A stretch of 64,000 nt of DNA from Palaemon carinicauda. Lineage: Eukaryota; Arthropoda; Malacostraca; Decapoda; Palaemonidae. Positions within the stretch are counted from its first letter, which is position 1; each line of letters opens with the position of its first letter. Below, one piece after another: positions 1-33,847 of the stretch. The DNA lies in contig NC_090739.1 of assembly GCF_036898095.1 (NCBI RefSeq), forward strand, positions 69,161,674 through 69,225,673. The letters run 5' to 3'. The position numbers and the translations under genes are program-made. Below the pieces are notes generated by a model, which was not told the origin of the DNA, searched no databases, and saw only the letters and a list, made by a program, of their open reading frames with translations.

Positions 1-566
1 AACTTCCAAAGCGCCATGGCCACTTTACATTCTTGAGCAGAAGCATCATTAGCAGTACGTCGAAATCCGCATATGTCTGCTCATCTCACATCTTGTGTAG
101 AACATTTTGATTATATAAGCCATTTTTGTTCTAACTCTTATTTCCTGTTTTCCTTCCAACACGTGAACAATACTTACGTTTCCTTATCTCATTTAACACT
201 TTTTCTTTTTGCTAAAGAAAACCCCTTAAAATGCTCTGATAAACCTTTTCATAAGTTCATTTCCTCTTTTAAACGCTATCATTTTTGTCTAAATTAATAC
301 CGTTCAGAAATTTTAATTGCGACAATTTACAAGTCTACTTCCGTTTTTACTCAAAAACAATATCTCAGAGTTCCTGTAGCAAAGATTTGGTGTCACATCC
401 CCTTTCTACATCCACTTTTTCCCTAAGCTACGCCTCTTTCATTTTACTGTTTCTCCAGAACTCTCGTAACTTTTTACTTTCGGTGAATATATAGTCAATT
501 TTTTTTCCATTGATTACACTCCCAAGTAAAAGCAATTGTTTCATCATTCATAGAACATATTGTGCC

Positions 567-598
<32 letters not shown>

Positions 599-1995
599 CC
601 TCAACTATATTCGCGCTAACATTCACTGCCAAATGCTTTCAACGGTGCCTGCAACTTCTCTTTTCTTTCAATCATGTATCCTTCGTCCCAACCAGTTCAC
701 AGTTATTACCTCAAAAACTACTACTAGTTTTAACCATTCTAACCATTCTAGCCTTATGTATAGTAACTACCATGAAGTCATGAGGAACGCCTTTTTTTTT
801 AATCTAATCTTACCCCAAACCAATCAATCTCTTGTCTGTCTACTTTTACTGAAATTTTATTTCCAACCTTTTATTTTGTATTCCTTTCAAGTTCATGAAT
901 GTATTATTTCTGTGTGTGCAAATACATTTGGTGATTCAGTTCGCAATCCTTTACTCTCTGCGGGTTTCTTCTATCCAAAGAAATGAACTCCACACAAAAT
1001 TTTGAATCCGCTCTAGCTACCCTAGTGAGATGCTAGACAGGAAATTACTATGCGGACAATTTTGCCTGAAGCGGATACTAGACACATATTTTTGCCATAT
1101 TATCCTTCCTTTTCTTGCTTCTTTTCTAAATTTAGCAGATATCTTATTAAACTATGCTTTCAATACACTAATTTCTTGTTAATTAAGTATATTTCCAAAC
1201 GATATGTATGCAGCCACGTGGGTAAGTGGATATTATTGTGTAATCACGAATAAACAATAACATTCGTATCTTTTTTCCCCTGATTTAGTTTTCGGGGCGT
1301 TGATAATCTGACGTTAAAGAACTACTATTGCCAGCCTGGTTGGCTGGGGGACGGGGATGGGCCTGGTGAAGTCATACCTCGAAAATCCTTTCCTAAACCT
1401 CTTACGCCTTGATTCTTTTGGGAGAAAGAGACCTGTTTTCTGCAGAATTGCATCAAAGGGAGGAAGGGGAAATCTTGTAGTGATAGTTTTCGTTTCATTT
1501 GTTTCTCGTGCTTATTCTGATCTTTATATTCTGGTTTTACTTTCAAGTTTTTGCTATGTGCAATTATATTCTTAGTTGTTTAACTAATTGGTATATTGAA
1601 TCAAAATTTAATTTAAAGATTATAATTTCTTAAATAGTGTTTGACCTTTTTCATAGGATTAATCTTATCATAATTGTTCAGCTTTAAGTTTTTTTTTTTA
1701 TCGCTTGTTACGTATGATTCATAGTAAAGCATACCTACGGAATACCTGCATTGTGTTCTTTTAAGAAAATGTATCAATTCGATTGATTTACTATTGCAAA
1801 TAACCTAGTAAGTAGTCATAGATTATTACCTTGGTAGGTGATATGTTTGATACTAAAGGGAATCGGTTTTACTGGCGAAATTTCCATTAAGAAACTTGAA
1901 TTGTGTACATATTGGATGAAGCAGCTGTCGTCCGTCCTCTGTACTCTCTTCCGTCTACGTCTGTTTGCTATGCGTTAATACCTCTCAAACAGTCA

Positions 1996-1999
<4 letters not shown>
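1..1999. other. Non-coding AT-rich stretch, no gene recognised
   Basis: I see no coding exon with family resemblance here on either strand. Open frames are short, low in complexity and rich in Phe, Ser and Leu, as expected of T-rich non-coding DNA. A 27-base T run lies at 571-597. The stretch is probably intergenic or an intron or upstream region of the adaptor gene that starts at 12.4 kb. Confidence 0.6.

Positions 2000-2059
<60 letters not shown>
2000..2059. repeat. (CT)n microsatellite
   Basis: Uninterrupted CT dinucleotide array of about 60 bases. Confidence 0.97.
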
Positions 2060-2062
<3 letters not shown>

Positions 2063-2698
2063 GTTAAATGTAGATGTAATATTTATAAAAGAAATCGTAT
2101 AGCACACATACTGTACATGGAATCCTGTTTTCTTCCTATTTCACATAAAGCCTTTCATCGTCAGTAAGCGCCAAGTTTTGTGAGCATCAGATCTTGATTA
2201 TTAGAAAATTGGGAAATAATAAGCTATTGATAGTAGTTTCGTTGCATTTATGGTAATTCTTTCTCATAACTCGACGGTCATATTTTGACTGTGTATGAGC
2301 ATTTGCCTATTGTTGATGCTGCTTTACCGCTCTTCAAACTATTGCATATTATCGTTAAAAAAAGCTTGTTAGAAATCTTTTCCAATTTTGTTCCTCATGT
2401 TAAAGCTGAAAATTTATGAAGTGTTTAAAGGGAAATATTGACTGCCCCCCCCCCCCACACCTTTATACCCCCACACAAGTGTATGTAAATTATCTGAAGT
2501 TCATCATCAAGGTATTCACTTCCTGACCTCGGGTAGGACGTCTTTAAGCTTTGCAGTCCTACCTGGCGCGTAATGCATTATTAATGGTTTTATTGACCAT
2601 ACTGTCTGCGAAGGGTTTATGTGCATATAACGAGAGACGTCCTTGCCTTCTCCAGGGAGTTAGTCTCTCACTCGAAATGTTCCAGAGGATTCTTTAAT

Positions 2699-2700
<2 letters not shown>
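2060..2700. other. Non-coding stretch between two CT arrays
   Basis: No gene is recognised. A C homopolymer of about 12 bases lies near 2445-2456. Confidence 0.6.

Positions 2701-2750
<50 letters not shown>
2701..2750. repeat. (TC)n microsatellite
   Basis: Uninterrupted TC array of 50 bases. Confidence 0.97.
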
Positions 2751-2754
<4 letters not shown>

Positions 2755-3160
2755 ATCCATTGGGAATAATGTTACTATTTTAATCTGTTTGTATGTAGAT
2801 TTAAAGCCAATGAGAAAGCGCTCGTCAAAAAGAACCACATATTTTCTTGTCAGATTTTGATGTGACGCAATCCTCTGAGAATTGTTCTGTTTCTTGCGCT
2901 GACGTAGTTAATAATGAGAGTGAATTCTTAGAAATATCTAATGACATTTACTTGTTTCTACAACTTGTGTGTTAAAGTATTTAGACGCTTTTAGGATTTA
3001 CAAGGAAAAAAAAGCAGCTTGAGTTTTTATTAATGTCATCGCGGAGAGATAGATGTAAATACAATGTGATGATGCTAATCCCTTCTTGTGAGAACTATTG
3101 TATAAGTCTTTCATGTTCGTTTAGAAAACATATAGTTGTATCAAACTCAGGAATTAATTC

Positions 3161-3162
<2 letters not shown>

Positions 3163-3255
<93 letters not shown>

Positions 3256-3262
3256 ATGTGTG
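3163..3262. repeat. Compound (TA)n/(TG)n microsatellite
   Basis: TA array interrupted by short TG runs and TGTA variants. Frames reading Tyr-Ile through it are artefacts of the array. Confidence 0.95.
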
Positions 3263-3495
3263 TGCTTGTTTAGATATTTTTAAAATATATAGCAGTTTGT
3301 TTTTTTCTGGTAGCGATGTTTTGTAGTAAGAATTGAAATTGACCTAATCAGTATCTCACTCTTAACATTTAACTGTATCCACGATGCGTCTGCTGAAGAT
3401 TCCTTTAGCATTTAATTTGTTGATGGAGATAAGCTTTATTGCCACTAGCTTTGTTCAGAACAACAAGCAAACACTCATAATCCAAATGAAGACTA

Positions 3496-3497
3496 TA

Positions 3498-3548
<51 letters not shown>

Positions 3549-3567
3549 TTGTGTGTGTGTATTATTT

Positions 3568-3599
<32 letters not shown>

Positions 3600-3602
3600 C
3601 TG

Positions 3603-3652
<50 letters not shown>
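3496..3652. repeat. Compound (TA)n/(TG)n microsatellite with mirrored layout
   Basis: Alternating blocks run TA, TG, TA, TA, TG in order, with the short linkers TTATTTTG and ACTG between blocks. The 245-base spacers on either side contain no recognisable gene. Confidence 0.95.
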
Positions 3653-3653
<1 letters not shown>

Positions 3654-3659
3654 TCGTAT

Positions 3660-4185
3660 GGGTACCACGGTTCAGTTTTTATCAATCTCACGTCACCCAA
3701 GACTTATCTGCTATTGATAAGTTCAGAGAAGGGAAGAATAAACCTAATTGTTTAAAAATGCATTGAGGCCTAGTTAACTCGTATAGTGAATTATTTACAT
3801 AGTAGCTAGTAATGTGTGGTAGTGATAACTGGTGACTTCATCTTCCTCCCCCCGTCAAAAAAAAAAAAAGATAAGCCAGGTGGCTAGCTTTTGTTGGAAA
3901 ATAGTTTATTTTAGTGTCAAGTGTGAGCAGATGAGTAAGAAACTTCAGCGTTGGCTTGTGTTTTAACTAATCTGGGAGGGGAACACTATAACGTCAGATT
4001 AAAGGTAAAATGATACTTCGAAATGCAACTCACAGGGAGGCTTCAACTAGATAGGAGCACTTGTTGTTTTATTCCATCATTTTATTTTCGAATATATTTT
4101 TTTATTATTTTTTATATACTGTATATTTGGATATACGTCAGAGTCGTATATTTAGTGAGGTTATTTTAAATTGTAAATTGCAATT
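3660..4185. other. Non-coding stretch
   Basis: No gene recognised. It contains a 13-base A run near 3858 and AT-rich DNA. Confidence 0.55.
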
Positions 4186-4250
4186 AGATGAAGGCTAGTA
4201 TGTTTTTACTTGCTCTCTCTCTCTAGATGAAGGCTAGTATGTTTTTACTT

Positions 4251-4323
<73 letters not shown>
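4186..4323. repeat. 39-bp tandem duplication running into a long (CT)n array
   Basis: The unit at 4186-4224, which begins AGATGAAGGCTAGTATG and ends in a short CT run, is repeated at once from 4225. The second CT run has grown into a long array ending at 4323. The short array in the first copy and the long one in the second show expansion after, or together with, the duplication. Confidence 0.93.
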
Positions 4324-4326
<3 letters not shown>

Positions 4327-4575
4327 TCGACACATCATCTTCCTAAAGGTGAGATAATGAAAAGAAAAAAAAAATGTCTAGCGGCCGTAGCCATCATCAT
4401 AACTTGAAAGGGAAAGTCCTTACAAAGGGATAAGGGCTTTATTCCTCTTCGGCTTTGTTGTGTGTCACCTTTGGGAATTGGGCCTTTGAATATTGGATTC
4501 TTTTATGTAGGGAAAAAGGGGTTTTCCGGAGATTTATGGAGCGTTGTGGTAGCTGTGCATTAGGAGAAAAGGATT

Positions 4576-4938
<363 letters not shown>

Positions 4939-5431
4939 GATTAAAGTGATATTATAGTTTTTTACTGATCTTTGAAAACTAATTTAATAAGATTGTTCTT
5001 TTCCAAATGCGATTTCAATACGAGCAGAAAAGTTTAAAGGACATGAAAACATTTGAAAAACGGAAGTAATTTGAGTTGAGTGAAATGGCTTGGTGTGATA
5101 TTGAAAGGCACCACTTATAAACTTTATCACTAATCAAAGTTAATTATCAGAACTAACGAAGTAAATTGATTGATATTTATTTATTGATTGTGCATAGCTC
5201 AATTTATAGGGAAAGTTGAAAACTTATTGTAATGAAATATGTTACTTGAGAGTTGTTTTAGATATTTAATACTTCTTAAAACTATAACTTTGGAGTTTTT
5301 TTTATGTTACTATTTTTTTACTGTTTTGTTTCCCGAAATTAACGGGAAAATATGTTAATTCCAATTTGTCTCTTCACACTAAATATGATGGTTTTCATCA
5401 TTGTATACTTTAAGTTCCGTTTTCTATGAAA

Positions 5432-5510
<79 letters not shown>

Positions 5511-5520
5511 GTGTGTGTAT
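5432..5520. repeat. (TA)n microsatellite
   Basis: About 75 bases of TA followed by a short TGTG block. Confidence 0.96.
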
Positions 5521-5629
5521 GTGCGCGTATATGTACAATATGGAGTGAAAGGGGATTAATAATAGCCTATGTAATAATAATGTATTCTTCCTTAGCGAGT
5601 AATTTGCTCTTGAAGTTTATATACGAAAT

Positions 5630-5715
5630 GTGCACCTGCCCTGGGACTCAAACTCGGGTATCCCATACTTAATGGTATCGACCCTCTTATTGACATAGTT
5701 ATTTTCTACTCTATC
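5630..5715 (-). repeat. Possible tRNA-derived SINE fragment
   Basis: Read on the minus strand, this piece has a T-arm-like, B-box-like stretch, CCCGAGTTTGAGTCCC, ahead of a GGGCAGG segment. I see no convincing A box and no clear tail, so it could be a chance match or a degraded tRNA-like head. Confidence 0.3.
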
Positions 5716-6184
5716 CTAGAGCAAATTATTTCCAATGTACATTTAATTCAGTATTATTGGCTTATCATTTGAACGTATGAAAATTTGACAGATGATATCC
5801 TCGATACATTGTCGCACACTTTTGCCACACGACCACACTTAATGTGCTTATGGGGGAGGTAGCTTTTATATGTGTTAAATATCAGAATTTTATCGAGCTG
5901 TTAATGAGATTATGTAAATTAGAATAGATATGATGTATTGAACGCCCACTATATTTTTAAAATAACATTGATATGCTTATTACTTAAATGTTTTAGTAAA
6001 ACACCAAAATTACAAAGGAATGTGTTGTGTTTTCTCTTTTTAATCAACCAGGGAAAGAAACGTTAATGTATTTTCAACATTTTGCTTTGGGTAACATTCT
6101 CAGCCTCCCTTATAAAGTGTGGTCAACTTCAGCAACATTAATTTGATATTCGCGGTGGAATTATAAATCTTTCTAAATTTCTTT

Positions 6185-6409
6185 CTTAACGTAGTGAAAG
6201 AGTTTTCGTATCGCCATGATGAGCAAAGCTGTAGTGATTAGGGCCACACATACTAGGTTGGTTTGCTGTGAGCGGTCTGACGAAAATATTCCACCATCAC
6301 CAGTCCCCGCATTGACCAACGTGGTGATGAGAACTGGCCAAACCCCAGACATGAATTGACATGTTGAGGCCTTTGACCTGTAGGGAACTAGAAACGGCTG
6401 TATTTGTTG

Positions 6410-6445
<36 letters not shown>
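6185..6445 (+). repeat. SINE-like dispersed repeat ending in (TA)n
   Basis: A moderately GC-rich block (CATGATGAGCAAAGCTG near 6216 through CTGTATTTGTTG) runs directly into a (TA)n array at about 6411-6445. The block differs in composition from its AT-rich surroundings and I recall similar text from decapod genomes, but there is no second copy in this window. It could be a SINE or a retroelement 3' end. Confidence 0.4.
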
Positions 6446-6447
<2 letters not shown>

Positions 6448-6539
6448 TCTAAATTGGTAATATAGAAGAGGCTTGAGATGGCAAATCCTTACTCTTATAG
6501 ACGTTGTGTACCAGCCAGAAATTCGGATCAAAATGCCTC

Positions 6540-6540
<1 letters not shown>

Positions 6541-6606
<66 letters not shown>
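6541..6606. repeat. (TC)n microsatellite
   Basis: Uninterrupted TC array of about 65 bases. Confidence 0.97.
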
Positions 6607-6609
<3 letters not shown>

Positions 6610-7719
6610 TGGATTGTCCCTGGGTTAGATGAAGTCAAGTTTAGAAATGGAGCTCATTACAAGTAGACTAGCACTTTTACACACAAAATCATCTTAATAG
6701 ATACGCATTGCGTATTTTACAGAAGGGACGTGTTTCTGTACTAATCGTCGTGTTATTGTTTCCTTTCGTGAATTGTACTACAAATTATTAATAAACCAAG
6801 GTATCACTGCAACTAACTGCAAGTTAAAATTTTTATTGTTGTTCTTTTTACGCATTTGATTTCTGTGATGTCTTGGAGTTAGTGGTATGTGTCTATTTAG
6901 AGGACTTTAATTTACTATAATTTGTTTCTGAATGTTCGTTAGCCCTTTTTTATTCACTTTTAATCTTCCATTTTAGGTAAAATTACTTGACGATTTGAGA
7001 AATGTATCGTGTGGGATAAGATTTATTGGTTATATTCGTATTTCTTTCTTTCCGTTCATTTTAGATTTGCCACTTTTGGTGGTTTATTTAGTGTTAGCCG
7101 ATTGTGAAGACTAAGGCAATTGGTCGCAATGTAACGAATCCCATTATCGACCCGTTAAAGAGAGATGTGTCGAGGTACCATTATGCGATTTACGACTGTG
7201 CTGCAGTTGCTTCCTTCCGGCCTTCCCAAGCAATTGCAAAACTTTGCTAGGACAAAAGGCAGGGTGTTGACTCGTCATGAAAGTAAAGAAAATCAGCGAC
7301 TTGGTATACTATAGCCTGGCCACGCCCTCGGGAATAGGTTCCAAAATTTTAGGGAAATCTAGACTTGTGTGTATAAACGCTTATCCGTTTGTTTCTTTTG
7401 TTTGCAATTTTATTTCAATATTTTGACAACTACTTTATTAAAGGTCCGTAGACTTCTAAGGTGACTTCATAGTGATATAAGCATATGAATTGAATAGGCA
7501 TTTATGGCATTGTGCATATTAACTTCGTTGGGAATTTATAGTAGTAGATTTTGTAAATGTTGGTCATTATAGTTCCTCTCATTTTGATATAATGAGAAGA
7601 ACTAGTGAATGGGCGATATCGCAAGGCTTTTGGATTATTGTAACCGAGTGTTCACTCCCCTGAAGTGATCCTCGAGGTTTTGAAATCTCGTTAAATATCA
7701 GGAGCTCCTTTGAGACAGA

Positions 7720-7722
<3 letters not shown>
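6607..7722. other. Non-coding stretch, no gene recognised
   Basis: No coding exon, RNA gene or mobile element is recognised. Composition is AT-rich and unremarkable. Confidence 0.55.

Positions 7723-7788
<66 letters not shown>
7723..7788. repeat. (TC)n microsatellite
   Basis: Uninterrupted TC array of about 65 bases. Confidence 0.97.
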
Positions 7789-7792
<4 letters not shown>

Positions 7793-8299
7793 ACGCTAAA
7801 GAATTTCTTTAAATGGCGTATGAGTATCTCTTATAGAATTATGAATACTTGTAAATCGCATTTTAGTTTTTTTCGGGTTCATTATTGTACGATGTTTTTT
7901 CAGGAGTTTCATTATGAGTTTATAATAACCTGTTTCACTCATTGGGAGCCACCGCGATTGCATCGTTGACAACAAGAGTGAGAGTGGACGTGGAGAAAGC
8001 TCAATGTCATGTACTGTATGTTATTGTGTTCAGTTCTCTTTAATGAATGTTGTTTTTGCTTGGATGAGTGTAGTCGTCGGTCTGCGTTTATTGGTTGCGT
8101 TCCGTTTGATGCGTTCAGTTGCACAGTTTCCTGTTGAACGTGTATTGTGCACCAGTAAGGGGAATGAGGGAATTTGCCCGTGTTTTATCCTGAACTTCCT
8201 TAGTATTCTCGTGTCGTTTCCCTTTGTGGCGAAAGAAAGTATCCCTTGCAGATGTTTTGTTCTAGTTCCTTCACCTGCATTTTTATCGGAGCTCTTGCG

Positions 8300-8790
8300 T
8301 CAGTGAGAATTGTTCCGAGGGGAGAGGACTCTAATTTTTTGCTCTTCAATTTAGATATTCTCGCTTTTCTAGTTAATGGTGAAAGAAAGTGTTGTTCGTT
8401 AGTTTATGTGGAAAAGGAATTAAGAATCATTTTTTATGGAAATCCTGACTTTTTTGAATGGCTGAATGCTTTGGCGTAGCTGTAGAGTTCCCTGGTAAGT
8501 GATTCCCCTCTGGCGTGCAGCCGGGCGGAGGGGACACAGACTGCAAGAGAGTGAGCGGGCGAGAGCCGGGGTTGGGTCTGGCAGCGCGAGCGATCAATGC
8601 TTGGAAGCCCACACCCAGCCCGCTACGACTCCCCTTCCTCCTCCTTTTCCTCCTCCATCTCCTCCTCCTCCACCTCCTCCACACAGCTCCATCGCTGTCA
8701 CTCCAACACACCCTCGTCCAGCTCTCTTATCCTGGCAAACACCGCTCGTTCACAAACGGACTTTTTACAGAAGCGCTGGCGGTAATACCG
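8300..8790 (+). promoter_or_regulatory. GC-rich patch, possible upstream promoter or non-coding exon
   Basis: From about 8500 the base composition changes to GC-rich with many CpG, then to a pyrimidine run of CTC and CTCCTC units at 8625-8680. A consensus-like splice donor, CCTG|GTAAGTG, lies at 8491-8500, so the sequence before it could be a non-coding first exon. No conserved protein is seen in any frame. It might serve the adaptor gene or an unseen neighbour; the sequence alone cannot decide. Confidence 0.3.
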
Positions 8791-9737
8791 TGTTACAATT
8801 ATTTAATGTTGGAATCATATTGATACCCAGGATAATAGCAAACCGAGAACAATACTCTGATTGGCGGAGGGTTTTATTGAATAATATTTATAGGTAGCGC
8901 GGGTTTCCTGTGGTGTTCGCTGCCAGTGTATGTGTGTTTATATGTGAAGGGGTTCCCTGGATTCTTGCCTGGATACTGCACACCAAAACGACACCAGACG
9001 CGACTATGAATGTACCTTACCTTTATACTGGGATTATTATAACGTAGTGGAAAGAAAGTGTTTCTCGACATAATTGCACATACGGTGTAAAGTTTTGTTA
9101 TCCCCGTGGCTTTGTTCAGTGGTGTACCAGAGAAGCTTTGAAACATGGCTTTGTTTACCTTTGTGCGATGTCAAACTCGCTGAGCCACGTTTGAAAGGCT
9201 GCTTCCCTTACCTCTGTCCCCGAGTTGCTGCAGCGGTGATATGGTGGCGGTGTTGTTTTCCAGTGTTGGTGGTCGTCTTGGGCGACAACCGAAAATTAAA
9301 CTGATTATAAAAAATCCCTTTACCTGTTGCTCTGTGTACCCGAAAAAACAATTACTTCCTTGCAAATTGAAGTACCTAGGTACAAGTGCTTCTGTTAACA
9401 CGTCTCCTATTGAAGTGGCGGGATGGTTTGAGTGGTCTCATTTCTAGAACAAAAGAATGTGACAGTTTTCAATGAGAGACGGATTAAACTCTCATTATGG
9501 AATCTCTCATTGTTCATATAGATACCCTAAGAATTCTAAAAGGAAATTCCACCAATATCCGGTTTCAAACAAATGGAATTTTTCATGTTTGGCGTCTTTT
9601 CATCCAGTTGGTGTCTTTAATCATCCCTTCCATTTTCATTTATTTATTTAATATTCACATATTCAGACCTTTTTATCTGCTCCCATTTGGTATATGAATA
9701 TTCATATTCCATTGGTCTGTTAACTTCCTTTCCTTAT
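8791..9737. other. Non-coding stretch, no gene recognised
   Basis: The short open frames in all six frames show no family resemblance. It begins near 50% GC and becomes AT-rich. Confidence 0.5.
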
Positions 9738-10184
9738 TATTATTATTATTATTATTTGCTAAGCTACAACCCTAGCTGGAAAAGCAAAATGCTATAAGCC
9801 CAGGGGCCCCAACAGGGAAAATAGCCCAGTAAGGAAAGGAAAGAAGGAAAAATAAAATATTTTAAGAAGAGTAACATTAAAATAAATATTTCCTATATAA
9901 ACTATGAAAACTTTAACAAAACAAGAGGAAGAGAAATTAAATAGAATAGTGTGCCTGATTGTACCCTCAAGCAAGAGAACTCTAACCCAAGACAGTGGAA
10001 GACCATGGTACAGAGGCTATGGCACTACCCAAGACTAGAGAACAATGGTTTGATTTTGGAGTGTCCTTCTCCTAGAAGAGCTGCTTACCATAGCTAAAGA
10101 GTCTCTTCTACCCTTACTAAGAGGAAAGTAGCCACAGAACAAATACAGTGCAGTAGTTAACCCCTTGAGCGAAGAAGAAATACA
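9738..10184 (+). repeat. Dispersed repeat family A, copy 1, headed by (TTA)n
   Basis: A (TTA)n head is followed by about 420 bases that recur in the same orientation at 51178-51652. Shared anchors include GCTATAAGCCCA, ACAGGGAAAATAGCCC, GGTACAGAGGCTATGGCAC and AGAAGAGCTGCTTACCATAG. I see no long conserved reading frame in either copy, which suggests a SINE-like or otherwise non-autonomous repeat. This copy ends in GCGAAGAAGAAATAC; the second extends further. Confidence 0.85.
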
Positions 10185-10641
10185 TTTTTACATACTGTAC
10201 TTTAGTTAATTATATTAATTTAAATCTTACCAAAAGTTAGAACTTGCATGGTGCTACGGTCTTTAGAAAGCTGTTATTAACGTTTAAACCAAGCTAAGAA
10301 AAAAAAAAGTTTTTTAAGTGTTACTAACCGGGACTTACTTTGAAAAAATCGTAATGGTAGCTTATTATGTGGTAATAATAGGATTAGTTATCAGCTTTGT
10401 GTTGTAGGATATTTATTGATTTCGTCCAAAGGTCTTAGGACCATATGCTACACTAAGCACCTTAATGGAGCCTCAATGTTATTTGAAATAATTTCAGCTG
10501 TTTATGATCTTTACAATTCCTTCATTGGTTTCTTTTATTCTGCCATATAAATTTGATGCATTAATTACGTTACATTTTGGCCTATTAACTGTGTTATTGT
10601 TGATCTTCCTTGGCTGTCATTCTTATAACAATTAACTTGTG

Positions 10642-10673
<32 letters not shown>

Positions 10674-12059
10674 TAATCGGTGTATGTAAATTTAACACAA
10701 AGAACCAGTACGCAAATAAGGGGACCTGTGCCGATTACAATACATTAATTTTATTCGTAAATGGACAATGTTTGATAGGGGATAGTGTGCAATTGTGTTC
10801 AAGAATAAGACTTACTGCTCTGCTTAAATCTTTCGAAGTTAATCTTGGTATGGAAGGCTTGGGAGTTTGTGTTGATTGCAATCTTTGGTTTAGTATTGAT
10901 ACCAAAATGTCTTATTTCATCTAAAAAAAATTTAGTACTTGTAGCAAAAAAAAAAAAAAAAAAGAATAATTCTAACTCGAAGATCACTATTTCATTTTGG
11001 TTAACATGTGTATAACCCGTCCATCAATATAAAAAGGTTAAATGTTGATTAGAAAATAAGCCGGATATTTTGAGGAAAGTCGTAGGGAATGTGAAATTGA
11101 AAGGTAACAGAAAAAAAAAGTCACAATGAATATGCTATTCAAGCTTTGAATGTTCATGACCTTTCAGTATCTTATGTTGAAGTGCTTTAGTGTATATGTG
11201 ATGCCATTCCGAAAGTTTAAAACATGAAATGGTCATTAGGTAAACCATATTCTTATCATTGCAATTACATAATATTAAAATCACAAGAAAGAAGTTAACC
11301 GGTAGCCTCCTCCCCCTTTCTTCCATTATGTCACAGCAAGCACAACAGAGTTGAAGATTTATGTTAAAGTTTTCTCTGTTTTCCAGATAACTGGACTTGT
11401 ATGCGTCAGTGATTTGTGTATGTTTGTGTTACTTGGTAAAAATCCTGTTTATGACTTGACACTCTTACGCTGTGGGTTATGGGGAAAATCATCGACTTTG
11501 TTGCAAGTTCTAACATCCCATTTCCATATCGGTTATCTCTTGCCAATGGTTTCCATCGAAGTTGGGTTGCTTCCCAGTCTGTAGATTTGGGGAATTTGTT
11601 TTTATTGGGACAAATGGATTTTTTTTTTTTTTTGGGGGGGGCATTTGAAATTTTCATGAAATTCCCAGTGACACGATTTCGAGATATTTATGATAGGTCT
11701 TGGTAATATGACAAAATATACTAAACAAGAAAATATTAGAATTTAATGATTTCCTGTTTTATTTTTCCTTGTGATAAAAAAGATTTCGAAGAACTTTCAC
11801 ATGACAGAACAGTTAAGACCATACTTAGAATAATTCAATTCTACAGAACGAAATAATAAAATGAATCCATAAGAATGTCAGTGACTTGGAATTGGTAATT
11901 CCAACTACATCGAAAATTTGGAAAGAACCTTCGCAAAGGGAAAACAAAAAACCCTTAAGTTGTGTGTGATAAGTGCTGTGCCTTGAGAAACTGGTTGGTG
12001 AACAGGTGTTGCGTTACTTTCCTTCGTCTTTCGTTCTCCTTCATCCTATTTCTCTGAAC
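10185..12059. other. Non-coding stretch, no gene recognised
   Basis: Holds a (TTA)n array at about 10636-10672, an A run at 10947-10963 and a T/G homopolymer pair near 11620-11641. No coding exon is recognised. Confidence 0.55.
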
Positions 12060-12407
12060 ACCTTATTTTCGGAAGTGTAACCGCGAGAACATAGACCTAC
12101 TTGACCCTTTGTGCGTGGGTGTTGAGGCGGCTGAGGGTCCGTGTGCTTGTGAGGAGTGACCCTCGGCCAGCAAGCCCCACACACCACACACAAACCACGT
12201 GTACTCCCTCTCTCTCTTCACTCTCCTCGTCTTCTTTCTCTGTATCCCTTCTGCTTGTCTGTTATCTTTGCCTGAAGTGTTCATACGCAAACACCGTTTC
12301 AAGGGATATCCCTTCAACTTTAACGCCACCCACACTGGTAGCCTTTGCAAAGGGGCCACGGGGCCGCGTATAGTTCAGTGAGATCGGACGGTTTATGAAC
12401 CCTGACC
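12060..12407 (+). promoter_or_regulatory. Putative promoter and 5' leader of the short adaptor transcript
   Basis: This GC-richer, C-rich block lies directly upstream of the first coding exon and stands out from the AT-rich DNA on both sides. An initiator-like TCAGT lies at 12375-12379, about 30 bases before the ATG; a start there would leave a very short leader, and initiation further upstream in the block is equally possible. No TATA box is evident. The start codon context, GACC before ATG, has A at -3. RNA 5'-end mapping would decide. Confidence 0.4.

Positions 12408-33847
<21,440 letters not shown>

Noticed and set aside
8499..8897. Open frames of 94-132 codons on both strands in the GC-rich patch
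   Set aside because: They are rich in Pro, Ser and Arg from CTC/CCT repeats, with no family resemblance. Their presence on both strands fits composition rather than coding.
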